DNA of 58,624 nucleotides from Gnetum montanum (GCA_015680685.1 MNCI01023457.1:589823-648446), one strand, 5' to 3'; positions 11,961-23,396 are shown, numbered from the stretch's first letter. Notes: a model not told the origin generated them from the letters alone. Translations and numbers: made by a program.

Positions 11961-13854
11961 TCTCCCTTTCCATTTAGTCATGGGGGATATGGCCACATAT
12001 GTTGATCATTTGGGGCCCTCAGTTCTTTTTACATTTTTGTTTTACAACATCATTTATATCTTTTTAATTTTTTGTGTGTGTGCATGTGTTATCCATCTTG
12101 TAAGTTTGTCATTTAATAAGTGTTCTTCATGATGGTATGAACTATTTTTTCTATTGATTGCTCTTGTTTGGTTTTTACCTTTTAGTCATAATGTTGATAC
12201 TAAGGTATGTTTCTTTTGATATAGCAAGTAATGAGTCCACTTCATCCATACATCCACAACTTTCTATGGTCTCTCTCGGCTTGGAATTGTATAGTTCCTT
12301 CTAAATAAGAACTATTAACGAATCAGTGACTAGGCATTTCTCAAACTAAGGAAGGACCCAAGGATTGAAAAGGGTGTGACTTCAAGGGAACTTGATGCAT
12401 TTGTGTTGGCCATTCTCTTGGGTGCTTGGATGTGTTCTTCTTGAGTTTTCTTACCATTTTGACGTTACTCAATTATCGGGAAGCTAAGAAAATAAAAATA
12501 ACAAAGTCTTTGCATGGTGTAGTTCTCACATATAAACACATAAAACCAAAAAACAAAGAGAGAGAGAGAAAAGAGAAAGTGAGAAAGTGAGAATTCAAAG
12601 CACACCCCTTAGACGAAATAATCATTTGGACTACAGGAATTGGTTATGGAACTAAAATAAAAATTTTCTCTCTAACTAAGGCCCTTCTTGCTTCCCATTC
12701 TTTCCTCCTTTGTTTCGCCGAAATGGTGGTGACTCTTTGGTGGAGACATTCTTGTTACTTCAAGGGGATGGATTGGTCAAATGTATTAATGTGAAGTCAT
12801 TGGATGTGGTTTGTTTGAGGCCAGACTTGGAATGGGATCTACTAAGTCACATTAATCATTAACAATACAAGGGGCTGTACACCACCTTGTTCCTGGGATT
12901 CCATTCCATTCTCTTCTCTCCATCCTTCTCTCCATTGTTCATCTCATTGTCAGTTGTATCATTAGTGTGTATTTTGGTTGATGCATTATTTTCTTTTTGG
13001 TAAATTCTTGTGGTTAAGACTTTAACTCTTGTTCCAAATGACATTCCCAGAGCCTACGGACTCTTTGAATGTGGGTTTGTCAGGGCATTAGGGGCATGAG
13101 CCTGCTTTGGGGAGGACCCACTGACATTTCTATTTGGTGCACCAGTTAAATTCTTTTCCCTAACATTTTTGCAATCTATTTTATTTTGTTCATTTCCATC
13201 TTGACATCCATCTCATCAACATTATAGTTGTCTCTTTTTCTCCATATTTCTTGTTCTTTCTTCTTTCTCCATTCTATCACTACCGGAGGTTCGCTATTAG
13301 TCATGGGGGTATAGGGCCTAATTTTTTCAATTTTTTCCTAACCCCTACACCTTCGGTAGTCACCACTATGATATCTCCATATCCATATCAGCCATACCAC
13401 AACTCAGCCAATGGACCTTTCACCGAAGCAAGGTATCAATTGCATTATGATTCATTTACCCTTGCTAATATAAGATTGTGTTATGTGTGCAGATGGAAAT
13501 CATGCAACAATAGATTGGATCTGCAAGGAACATTTGGAATGGAGCGATGTTGAAGAAACTATGCAAAGAGAAAGATCAATGGTGTGCTTATGGATGGACA
13601 ATGAAATGCATAATCTTGGCATTGGTAGCAGAAAACTTCTTTCTCTCTCTCTCTTTCTTAGCTGCCACATGAGGCCTGATGTCAAATGTATAAAGTATTC
13701 ACTCTTGTTGTTGTGAACACTAGTTTTGTCTTGTCTTGTAATGATGATCCGTTCACATGTCATCCCATTAGTTCCATTTTGAGTTAATAATCCTATACCA
13801 TCCCAATATTTTGTAAGGAACTCGAGGATAAGTTTTTATTCAGTCATGGGGGTA
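11961..13854 (+). other. Element B 3' untranslated region
   Basis: Collinear with the same region in A and G. It has PPT-like TTTAGTCATGGGGGATA (11973-11989), a purine-rich AG/GA tract (about 12549-12592) followed by GAATTCAAAGCACACCCC, GGGGAGGACCCAC (about 13110), a second PPT-like TTAGTCATGGGGGTATA (13297-13313), TTGCTAATA then a TG-rich run and AG (13491-13492) before ATG 13493, and the terminal GGGGGTA at 13848-13854. No long coding sequence; one short reading of about 60 codons after 13493 has an early stop. Confidence 0.72.
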
Positions 13855-14614
13855 TGATGGGACGCGATATCGCGGTCTGCTGCAGTTCTATAAATAAGAG
13901 GTAGCTCTCTCTTGTTTCTCATTTTAGGCCTAGACCATAGTGAAAATTTGGTAGTTTGATCCCTCCAGAGATAGAATATTTTCCATGTGCCCGCAGTAGG
14001 AGCTCCAAAGTGAATAGATCTTTATTCGAGCAAATATTGTACCTGAACACAAGTTTGTGTATGGCAATAAAGACGAACTTCTTGGATAAACCTTGCAGTG
14101 CATGGAATAGGCTAAATAGGATTTTATTTACTATTATCTATTATTTACCATTTAAATTCTTTATTAGTAATTAAATCTCTCTCAACCATTCTCTCCTAGT
14201 TAAATGCCTCAGTATGACTGCTTTGAGCATGTGCATTACGCTTGGTGATCCCAGCAATGACTAGCATTTGGTAACCAAGGTTGCATCAGTTCAGGGTGTG
14301 AATGGTAAGTGGGAACAGATGTTGATGCTAGGTTAATTCAAGCTTAGTTAGTTAGTTAAAGTTAGTTAATTAGTCTCTTCACCCTTCACCTTATCAGCAT
14401 AGGAGATAAAATAGAAAAGACATAAAATTTATATACCTCAGACTTATTTAACCATACAATCTTGACAACTACAAGTAAGTCTAGGAAGACAATGAATAAT
14501 TAACCTTAAGTGTTCCATAAGGTGTGTAGGCACTTAGTCTACGGAGTTCATAGGATCATGTGTGCTACACTCGTATTCGTATGGTTGAGTGTAGGGGTAC
14601 CTCGCCACTCATCA
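13855..14614 (+). repeat. Element B 3' LTR
   Basis: 760 bp, TGATGGGACGCG to CTCGCCACTCATCA. Only one GATATCGCGG half-palindrome remains in U3 (about 13864-13875) against several in the 5' LTR. TATA box at 13889. AATAAAGACGAAC near 14065. Otherwise nearly collinear with the 5' LTR. Confidence 0.92.
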
Positions 14615-14894
14615 GGCTAGCTTAGATTTTGCTTCTTATTTCCTATTATCTTTAAACAAAGTTATTTTTCATTGCCTCTAAGAGTAGCACTAGCTTAGGA
14701 CCACATCATACACCTCACTCTAGACTAAATCATACGTGACAAAGTAAATACTAGTTTAGGTGGGAAGATAGCAAACTGTGATCAATGTATAACTATCTAG
14801 ATACCACAACTAGCCTATCTACGGAGTTTGATTGGATCGTGTGTGAACGATCGTATTCATATGGTTGAGTGTAGGGGTACCTTGCCACTTATCA
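14615..14894 (+). repeat. Element C 5' LTR, right segment
   Basis: Continues the LTR broken at 7662: GGCTAGCTTAGATTTTGC matches CTTAGGCTAGCTTAC in the C 3' LTR (about 22621). Ends CCTTGCCACTTATCA just before the primer site. 583 + 280 bp, less the target duplication, agrees with 856 bp of the 3' LTR. Confidence 0.9.
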
Positions 14895-14895
14895 T

Positions 14896-14913
14896 TGGTA
14901 CCGTTGCCGGGGA
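14896..14913 (+). other. Element C primer-binding site (tRNA-Asp)
   Basis: TGGTACCGTTGCCGGGGA, two mismatches in 18 to the tRNA-Asp complement, one base after the LTR. With the B site it is one of the two best-matching primer sites in the window. Confidence 0.92.
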
Positions 14914-15026
14914 TGGTGCTAGTTATTTAGATTAGTTTCATCTTCCAAGATTTCTGTAACAAAGCCTTGACAATATATCTTTCAAAAAGAAGTAATTGCA
15001 AATAAGTCACACACAAATTCACAACA

Positions 15027-17062
15027 ATGTCTCTCTCACAAGACTATGATAATGCAACAACTAATAAGGTAATTCATTTGAGAACCAACGAATTATATGA
15101 TGATGAAGATGAAGTTGAGAGTACTCAATCTTATGCAGGGGTCTCCTATGTACATAAATGAAGACAAAATCGTCCCAACTCACAAATTCATAACCTACCA
15201 AATGACAATGAACCCCTGCTAGCCACTAAGAGCCTAATGCATATACAAGAGGCTATTCGAATATCCTGTAGGCATCGTAAGGAAAGCTGTCTACCTAGGC
15301 TTGATTTAAAAAAATTTCCAAAGTTTTCAAGAGGCTATGATTTAGACCCACAACATTATTTACAAGCCTATCATGATGCCTGTGTCTAGAAAATATTGAT
15401 AATGGATGGCAAAAACTTAAGCTCTTTCCTATGACACTTGTTGGCCAAGAAAAAGTATGGTACAGGTTCTTAAGACCAAAATCAATTTGATGTTGGCCAA
15501 CAATGGTAAAAATATTCAATGAAAGATATCAAACCTATGCAAGAGTGTCAACCTTGAGGAGAAAAATCCAAGAATGGAAACAAAGACAACAAGAACCCTT
15601 GGACATGGCCTTAGAAATATATTACTCTTTGTTAAACAAATGGCTAGGCCATGGATTCTCTAAGGAAAAGCAAATGTACCACATCATGGATGGGCTCCGT
15701 AATGAAACAAGGGAGACCCTAGGGATGTATGCCCGAGGTCAACTATACAAGCTATGAACCCACCAATTCTAGGAGCTTATTAAGTGAGTAGCAAAAGAAG
15801 AAGGAGAAATGGCTAAATGGGAGAATGTTGAAAGCTCTCAATAGGACCCAAATCTAAAATTAGCAAAGGTCCATGATTATGAAGAGGAGAAATCAACTCA
15901 TCTCAAGTAGGTGGAATCATCTTTGCCAATACTACAATCACTAGATGAAATTGAGGCAAAGATCAATAAGATGATGGAATGGATACATGAAAAATGTGGA
16001 GAATATGCCAACACTATTAGAGGTAGAACCATGACGAACCAAGAACTAGGATAGAACACCCTTAGACAATTAGAAAGAAGGGTCAAAAAGAATAAGAACT
16101 CAAATACTAATCATATGTATTGATGTAACCTTTGCCTGTACGATCACCCTAAAGGTCAATACCCAATCTTGTCACATTTACATTAGCATTGCGGAGGAAT
16201 GTTACATCTAGAGTTCATACAAAAATACCATGTTCAGTCACAGTCACCAAAATTCTAATCATGGGGGAGACCACCCTCAAACTAGTTACACCCTTCATAC
16301 CATCTAAACCCAAGCGCTTATTAGGTTCAGCACCTTGTTTCCCCAACTAGGTCAACATCCTCTATCTCACCACATTGTTATCATTCTCCTAAGTATTATC
16401 AACCCATGTCCTCTTCCACAAGATCACCACCTCATGTTCCTTGCACTTCTCCTCACCCTCAATATTCTCATCCTTCACTTCCTTTTACATCACCACCGGT
16501 TGTGCCAGAAGGATTTGCACCACAGCATCGACCCACAAACGTTACTTGTGTTGCTACTGTCAACCATAGTGGGAATCCTCCACAACATCAAAGATGTCCC
16601 TTCTTTAGACATGATCGTAGAAAGGGATAGCAAAGTTTCGAGACCACTACATCCTCCCACTCAACATAAGTTCAACACTGTGGTGCATCTTTCTCCTCGA
16701 ACCCAACGCCTTCTATTACCTTATTAGGGCCACCAATCAACACTCCAACATCCATGCAGCCCAATGAATATAACCATGTAAGGAGACAGATCAATCCTTG
16801 CATACTAACTTACCATCACAAGTGCCGTAGTGGGTCAACTCCTTATCAATTAACCACCTCTTATAACCTGCCCCACTATGTCAACTTTAATCAAGTGTGT
16901 GAACCTCAATGTGGGTATAGTCCAACCACCACATCAAAAGACACCTAATGGTTTGGATATGACTGGGTCCTAATATTTCCAAAATGCATGGATCCAACCA
17001 TTCCATTTATTAATTCTCACCATGATCAAAAGTTTAGATATGGGGGATATCCCCCATTCTAA
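15027..17062 (+). pseudogene. Element C gag with Pro-rich tail (broken)
   Basis: Particle protein of the pol-less family. ATG 15027 (MSLSQDYDNATTNKVIH) matches MSISQDNDNLTSSKVIH at 23397 in E; this N-terminus differs from that of gag in B, F and G. The capsid-like core (about 15240-15830) has CRHRKES, KFPKFSRGYDL, WYRF and EWKQRQQEPLDMA. A knuckle-like segment near 16120-16190 reads CNLCLYDHPKGQYPI. A Pro-rich tail (about 16330-17059) ends RYGGYPPF with TAA 17060-17062. About 290 bp present in E (roughly 23525-23820) is missing near 15160. Stops and frame changes make it non-functional. The tail resembles gag linkers, but no protease active site follows. Confidence 0.8.
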
Positions 17063-19073
17063 CAAACAAAATTAATAAGTATTTTTCCTTTAATTTTACA
17101 ATTTTTTATTTTTTAGTTTTTTTTTTCATCTTTCAATTTTTTGTTTTATCTTTTTATTTGTTGTTTCATCTTTTTATTTATTATTTTATCTTTTTATCTT
17201 TTTATGGGTAATCTCATCTATGAATAAAACACTCATGTGACCCATTGGTTGAGGTGTTGTTCTATGCTATCAAGTCTCCAATGACTAATTACTTGGACAG
17301 AAAGCCATCACATCCACCTAATCATTCTATTAATAAAAGGTTCTACTCTAGGTATGATGATATTCTTTTCATCATGAAAACTTAAAAGTAATTTTGTGCT
17401 CATTATGCCAAGAGTGAAAAATGATGGACTAAGAGAGAATGGCTAGGGTGTGATGTCAAGGGGACTTGTGGATTCTCTTTGGTGACATCTATATGAGTTA
17501 TCATGCATCTTGGTTGTACTAAGATCCTTGTAGATCTAATGAAAATGGGAGTAGGAGTAATAAAGGCACTTAATAAAGAAACCCAATGCTATTCTAGGGG
17601 GTCCCACTGGAAAGACATGCACCCATGCCTAAAGGTAGGCAGCTTCTTTTGATTATGCATAAAAAAAGGAGAGAGTGTGTGTCAAAGTGGCCAAGTGAAA
17701 AGTATGTTGTAAGGAAATTTCAAATGACTCTTCCCTTGCACAAAATTCCAAGTGATCGTATGCCTTGCCATCATTATGCTCTTATGGTTGTCGATCATTG
17801 GATGAAATAATGCGATGTCACTAATCGAAGAAATGGACTTCATCTTGATTTTGGAGCGACAAGCTAATGAAAAATTAATCACATCCTACACTCAAGATTC
17901 ATTGTGCCTTGGGTCAATTACCTCATGTCCCAATCTCATCCCTTCTACAATTCGCCTCATCTCACTATTCATGTATTTGTGACTCATGTCTTGTATAGCA
18001 TTGAATTCATATCTCATCACAGTGGTATCTACATGTGTGTGTTTTTTGCAATTGGTGGGGATTAAATTTAAACCTTTTAGTGCCTACAAACATTTTCAAG
18101 CATGGTTATGTAAGGGCATCATAGGTAGGAACCTTCTTTGGGGAGGACCCACTTGCATAACGTTTGTAATTTACACTCACTGCACATCATTATCACATCA
18201 TTTTATACCCTCTGAGTATTGCATTACCAATGTTATTATTTCCTTTATCATCTTTCTAATTCAAAAATTCCTATGCACCAAAAAATTTCCTTTTTCCTCT
18301 TCTTATTCATGAATTTCATTATCAAATTCTACTCCATTATACTTTTGGTGCCTTCCGGTCTATTCAATGTTACCCTGGACCTTTCAAATTAACTTCAAAT
18401 CCTTCATTTTTTAGCCTTGGAAATTCAAAAAATTTTCAAATTTATCAAGTACCCTATTTTCAATGGGCTGTGATAGTAGGTACCTGATATTGGGTCCAAC
18501 ACAATATTGGGTCTGCGCTATCGGGTACGTGATATCACATCCATAAAAACTATATATATGGAACCCCCCCTTCCCCTTGTGCATGTCAACATCATTTTCC
18601 GCTGTTCATGTGAGGCAGTTGTTCAAATTTTCTTCCACAAATTTTCTAGCTTGCACACATATCGGTCAAATATCCATAACTTGCTCATTAATGCTCTGAT
18701 TCCCTTTCTAATTAAACCTATCTAAACCTGGAGTGTTAAACTTAGTCATGGGGGAAAGGGTACGCTCCAAGTTGCACATACTTTTTTTTAAAATTCATCG
18801 TTGCCTGAAGGATATCATAAAGGGTAAATGACCTTAAAAGTGTTAAACGCATTACCAAATTAATTTTATCTCTTCACCCACACCATGAGAATTAATTTTT
18901 GGAACCACCTAATCAAATCGGACCCAATATGAAAAATTTTAGGGGACATTTTCATAAAATTTTCTAACTTTGGATCACACTAAATAAGAAATGAATTCAT
19001 TAAAGGCAAAAAGTAAGGTGTAAATCAAACTTTGTAAGTAACCTTACTAATAGTTGGCCTTGTGTGATTGCAA
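17063..19073 (+). other. Element C spacer between gag and ORF2
   Basis: About 2 kb without a convincing ORF, conserved with 25530-27484 in E. It starts with T-rich low complexity (about 17075-17205). It then shares landmarks with the 3' untranslated regions of A, B and G: GGGTGTGATGTCAAGG-like (about 17447), CACTGGAAAGACATG (about 17607) and GGGGAGGACCCAC (about 18139). An LTR-like promoter module (18470-18575), a PPT-like TTAGTCATGGGGGAAA (18742-18757) and a splice-acceptor-like end follow, directly before ORF2. Confidence 0.7.
18470..18575 (+). promoter_or_regulatory. LTR-like internal promoter module upstream of ORF2 in element C
   Basis: Several GATATT/GATATC half-palindromes (TGATATTGGG, ACAATATTGGG, CTATCGGGTACGTGATATC) followed by a TATA-like TATATATATGG (18551-18561). 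The arrangement copies the U3-plus-TATA layout of the LTRs but lies inside the element. The same module is in E at 26885-26990. Promoter activity is inference. Confidence 0.55.
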
Positions 19074-19076
19074 ATG
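19040..19076 (+). promoter_or_regulatory. Splice-acceptor-like site at the ORF2 start, element C
   Basis: CCTTACTAATAG (about 19041-19052) resembles a branch point. A T/G-rich stretch and TTGCAA lead straight into ATG 19074. In E the same place reads TATAG|ATGG, so in C the AG has probably decayed to AA. A, B and G have a similar branch-point and AG pair at the matching position. Confidence 0.5.
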
Positions 19077-21867
19077 GCCCCTAAAAGAGGACAACAAGGA
19101 GGACCCTCTCAAGGTGCATCCAAACGACCAAGAAGAAGTAGAGGCTAGGCATCTCTTGAGGAACGTACAGAATAGGAGGCACAATCATTTAGTATCCATC
19201 AAGAACCTCCTATTATTGTACAATCGGGACATGCTAAAGGTGGAGTCGATGGAGCACCTGAATAGGGACAACATCTCACGTTGTCCCCGGAGTGTGTTCA
19301 GGCAATTCATGAAAGGTCCATGTCAGTAGCTATGACAGTGGAACTTAACTTTGGACCTTTCACAAAGCTTACTCTTGAAGTAGTCAGGGACCAACCTAAA
19401 GGGTCCCCACTATGGCCTATTCTCTCTGAAAGTGGTGATTTGTACCTAGGAGAGACGTGCCAATTTTGGCACAATAAAGAAGAAGGCACCACCGTTGATG
19501 TTGGTGGTGTTTCTATGGATTTCTCTACAAAAAGCCATTTTGGAGGTGTTGAATCTTCTGAATATAGGGTAAAAAGTTGCTCACTTGTCCACTTGCTTTG
19601 ATGTTGATGTGCGAAAGATGTGGTTGAAAAGGGCATATGGCAAAAAGGAAAAAGCATATGGAGAGCTGACACTTGAAGAGAGAATCTACTTCAAGATCGG
19701 CACATATCACATCTTCCCCACAAAAGGATTGAATAGAATCTTCACATACGTAGCTAGAGGAACTGCTATATTGATGGGCAAGGTTAATGCCAACTTATCC
19801 CATCTATATCTTACAGAGATTTTGAGGTGGTTTGAAGAACACAAGATGGGGAAGTTCGCGTTGTCCTTTCCCTGTCTCATCAAGAAGTTGTGCTAACGTG
19901 CTGGAATTCTGGGATCCACCAATGATGTCCCCAGAAATGCACAAAATGCTTCATTTTTTGAATTGCTAAAGCCACTAGCCCCAAGAAAAAGTGTTGGTGA
20001 GACACTTGATCCTGAAAAAGAATAAATGGTGGGGCCCACTGCACCTCAAACTGTAATGCCTAGCTAGTTTCCAAGCACAAGACCTAGTCAACAATAGGAA
20101 GTAGGGCCCAGCATAGGCTAGCAAGACCAACTGCCACTACCACCACAGGACTATCGACTATCAATGAGCCATTTGAGGGCCATCACTAAAATGGTCAGTT
20201 AGGAAAGTCGTGATGATATCAATCTCTTCAAGGTCATAGACGATGTCGTATGATCCGCGGTCTCAATTGATCATGCATGGGGTGAGGTGTCAATTCAAAC
20301 AGAAGGAGGGGAATCACATTGGTCACAACAGATCTCAGGGAATGTTGCATCTTTTTAGGTGCAATTAGAAACTGGTGAAGGTGCCACAGTAGTGGTCATG
20401 TAGCATCAAGATGCAGCAGGAGCTGTAGAAGTGGTCACAAACCACATAAAAGAATCATTTAATGTTCCTGGTGTGCCACTGGTAGACTTTATAGGAGCAC
20501 GCAATGCTCAAACATTGGCCGGTCCCTTGATGACTCCTATAGACCATGAAGATGTTCTAGATTAGTTTTTGCAAATAGGACAAGTGATGATGTCCCTGTT
20601 TGACATCCCTCAAGATGTCACAGCAACTCAATCAGACCTCATCTCTACAAAAGGGATGTTGTTCATGGCAAAGATCAGGGCCAAGCATGTGGAGATACAG
20701 TTAGAAAGACTCCAAGAAAAGCTCATTACCCTTCAAGGTGCATAGTAGGATCCATTCCAGTTCATCCCTACAAACTAGCTAGAGTTCTTTTGGATAGAGG
20801 AACTGAACAAATTACTGGCAAAAAACAAAAGAGTGGTGGAGGAAAAAGAGAAGGCTGATTGGGATGCTTCCAAGGCATAAGCCCAAACATATGCACATGT
20901 CAAAGCACTCAAGTCCTTACAAGAGGAGAATAAAAAACTTGCCGCTGACAATCTCTAGTTGACCACCGTAGAAAAACAAAGGAATGTTCTCGAAGAGAAT
21001 TTTCAGCAGTTTTGAGAATAATTAGTTAAGGTCAACCAGGACATGAATTTCTTTCCTAGAGAAAACAAAACCCTCGTAATGGAGAAGGTATGTGTGATCC
21101 ACCAGAAGATGGCAATTAAAATAAGCATGTGGCAAAATGAGGCCAAGCGACATGAAAAGCTTAAAGAACACTTCAGGGATTAGGTGGGGATGTATAAATA
21201 GGTAATAGAAAAAGAAATCCATATGGCCAAGGCCCATATCAACACTCTCAGTGCTTAAAACACTAATTGGCAAGCTATATTGGATACCTATGCATTCACC
21301 CACTAAGCGGAACTCAAAAGCCGAGACTTGCAGATACAAGATCTTACGGAGTACATGGAGTTGGCAAACCTGCAGTATGCCAACTTAGTCATGTTAACAG
21401 TAGGATGCTTGAGAATAGAGTTAGAGAAGTAGGTAGCAACCACCTATGCAAAGTATGAAATAAAATTTTCTAAGCACAAGAGGACACTACAAAAATTAGA
21501 AGTGGAAAATTCTAAGTTAGAGGTGGTCAAAACCAGCTACCAGGGACAAAAGGATGTTGTAGCAAATTTGGCTCACCGACTCATGGATTACTAGGAATAC
21601 AAGGACAAAACCAGAGCCTATGAAGAGGAATGATGGCTATTTGTGGCTTAGTATATCAAGGACAACCAGATGTTCCCGCAACTACCATGTCCATGGGAGG
21701 TGCTGACTCTATCAAACATTGGAGCATCAACATAGACAGCACAAAATCCTTGAACTAAAGAGGAAAAGCTCCAGGAACTCCTTCAAAGCCATCAATTTCC
21801 AAAACTTGGAGTACAAGATAAGGGGAAGAGACCCATGGAGGAACCACCACCATCAAGAACCACATGA
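19074..21867 (+). pseudogene. Element C ORF2 (about 930 codons, broken)
   Basis: Not a pol product: no RT, RNase H or integrase motif. It starts MAPKRGQQGGPSQG with a basic Arg/Lys/Gly-rich N-terminus. The globular part (about 19270-19960) has ELNFGPFTKL, PLWPIL, GETCQFWHNKEE, WLKRAYGK, ELTLEERIYFKI, YVARGTAILM and FPCLIKKLC. This layout recalls the plant domain called 'putative plant transposon protein', an assignment from memory. A Pro/Gln-rich linker and a conserved ESHWSQQISGN segment follow, then a Lys/Glu/Leu-rich tail (about 20640-21640) that looks like a coiled coil. The end is EEPPPSRTT with TGA 21865-21867. One frameshift lies near 19540, and about 30 in-frame stops occur, mostly TAG where E has CAG or TGG. 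Length and end match E. No signal peptide or membrane segment is seen. Confidence 0.78.
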
Positions 21868-22047
21868 GTTCCAATAAATTTTGTAATTCTGTGTTTGTGT
21901 CCCAATTTTGTTGTGTTTAACTCTCCACTATGGTATGAATAAATTTCTAGTTAGTTAATAATCCCATACATATCCATTGTGTAATCAATGGAACTTGTTC
22001 TCATTTTGTTCAACTCGAGGACGAGTTTTCATTCAATTGTGGGGGTA
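21868..22047 (+). other. Element C 3' untranslated region and polypurine tract
   Basis: Short tail after ORF2. It has the conserved AACTCGAGGACGAGTTTTCATTCA block (about 22011-22034; compare 5790-5815, 13820-13842 and 30421-30445) and then TTGTGGGGGTA (22037-22047), the primer for plus-strand synthesis, directly before the LTR. Confidence 0.85.
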
Positions 22048-22903
22048 TGATGAACCATGATTTTTCAGGCTCCAATATCATATTCGTGAAATTGGGTACA
22101 CAATATCATGGCCTAGATAACAATATCAAATACATGATATTGTGATTCCTGTGTAAGCCTATAGATACACCTTTGGGTGCATAGGAAGAAAAGACAAGTA
22201 AGCATAGAAGTAGAGTCTTTTTGTTATTTTTAGTTCATTTGAATTCTTTCCCAAGTGCATGCCTACAATGTGATGATTGTAGTTGTATAGAACCTTTATT
22301 CGAGTGTGTCATACTCAAACATGCACATGATCGACAATAAAGATCAAGATTACTTCATCATTGCAAAATTCACTTAGTTTTAATTGATTAATTGTTATTG
22401 TTATTTATTGTTTTTTTAATTAATATTTCTTTACCTTCATTTACTATCCCTATTATTAAACATGGAATGAGTACGACTTAATCACGAGCATTTAAGTGTG
22501 ACTACTTGGTATCCTAGTAGCATATCTAGGAGTGCTTAAGTAACATGCGCTTGGTAATCCCAAAACTAGTACACGAGGTCCAAGGTGTGTATGGATGATT
22601 AAGGATGGATGCTCATCGCACTTAGGCTAGCTTACATTTTTCCTTCATTCCCTATTAGCTTAAAACAAAGTTACTTTCCATTGCCTCTAGGAGTAGCACT
22701 AGCTTAGGATCACATCATACACCTCACTCTAGACTAAACCATACGTGACAATGCAAATACTAGTCTAGGTGGGAAGACAGTGAACTATGATCAATGTGTA
22801 ACTATCTAGATACCACAACTAGCCGATTTGCGAAGTTCGACCAGATTGTGCATGAACACTCGTATTTGTATGGTTGAGTGTAGGGGTACCTCGCCACTCA
22901 TCA
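22048..22903 (+). repeat. Element C 3' LTR
   Basis: 856 bp, TGATGAACCATG to CTCGCCACTCATCA. Decayed GATATC array at about 22074-22142. The TATA box has decayed to CTATAGATAC. AATAAAGATCAAG near 22337. Followed by GTAGT. Confidence 0.92.
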
Positions 22904-22908
22904 GTAGT
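22904..22908 (+). other. Target-site duplication of element C, right copy (GTAGT)
   Basis: Identical to 7075-7079. The E LTR sequence continues with GCTTCAAATAATGTGC, which matches AGTGCTTCAAGTGATGTG in the E 3' LTR near 30926. Confidence 0.9.
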
Positions 22909-23279
22909 GCTTCAAATAATGTGCTCTCGGTAATCCTAGAAGTAGTACACAGTGTCCAAGATGCATATGGATGATTAGGGACAAATGCTCATCGCACTTA
23001 GGCTAGCTTAGATCTTATTTCCTATTGCCAATTAGCTTAATTAAATTATCTCTTATTGTCCTTAGGAGTAGCATAATAGTAGGGATCACATCATATACCT
23101 CACTCTAGACTAAACCATACGTGACAAAGCAAATACTAGTTCAAGTGGGAAGATAGTGAACTACAATTAATGTATAACTATTTAGGTGCTACAACTAGTC
23201 CATGGGTAGAGTTCAATTAGATCGCGCATACACGCTCGTATTCATATGGTTGAGCATAGGGGTACATTGTTGCTCATCA
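22909..23279 (+). repeat. Element E 5' LTR, right segment
   Basis: Continues the LTR interrupted at 7079. Collinear with the last 370 bp of the E 3' LTR, including GGATCACATCATATACCTCACTC. Ends GGTACATTGTTGCTCATCA. Confidence 0.9.
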
Positions 23280-23280
23280 T

Positions 23281-23298
23281 TAGTGTCATTTCCGAGGA
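23281..23298 (+). other. Element E primer-binding site (decayed tRNA-Asp site)
   Basis: TAGTGTCATTTCCGAGGA, six mismatches in 18 to the tRNA-Asp complement. Five are C-to-T or G-to-A changes. The sixth (T at position 11) is shared with element G. Confidence 0.75.
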
Positions 23299-23396
23299 CG
23301 GTGCTAGTTATCTAGATTAGTTATATCATACAAGATTGTTGTAGTAGGGTATAACAAAGAAATTAAATTCAATTAAGTCACACAAAATTCACAACA

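Larger units (their letters stand above)
7663..14614 (+). mobile_element. Element B: gypsy element lacking RT, RNase H and integrase
   Basis: Complete from LTR to LTR: 5' LTR 7663-8500, primer site, gag, protease, a deletion scar near 11943, 3' untranslated region, polypurine tract and 3' LTR 13855-14614. The internal part is 5354 bp against 8343 bp in element G, so about 3.0 kb covering RT to integrase is gone. It is inserted in the 5' LTR of C; the flanks GGAAA(G) and GGCTA(G) look like a decayed target duplication. It would have depended on proteins from other copies. Confidence 0.9.
7080..22903 (+). mobile_element. Element C: pol-less gypsy-type element with gag and ORF2, host of B
   Basis: 5' LTR 7080-7662 plus 14615-14894 (interrupted by element B), primer site 14896-14913, gag, spacer with an LTR-like promoter module, ORF2, polypurine tract and 3' LTR 22048-22903. 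The internal length without B is 7153 bp, close to 7177 bp in E, with the same order, so C and E are two copies of one pol-less family rather than random deletions. The flanking GTAGT duplication is perfect. Confidence 0.88.

Noticed and set aside
16335-16727. 130-residue Leu/His-rich ORF; similar ones at 24802-25167 and 50410-50895
   Set aside because: Out-of-frame readings of the Pro-rich gag tails (CCT/CTC codons give Leu, Pro and His in shifted frames), in corresponding places in C, E and G.
19074-21867. ORF2 as an envelope-like glycoprotein
   Set aside because: No signal peptide, no transmembrane stretch and no Cys-rich ectodomain pattern could be seen. The tail is charged and coiled-coil-like instead.
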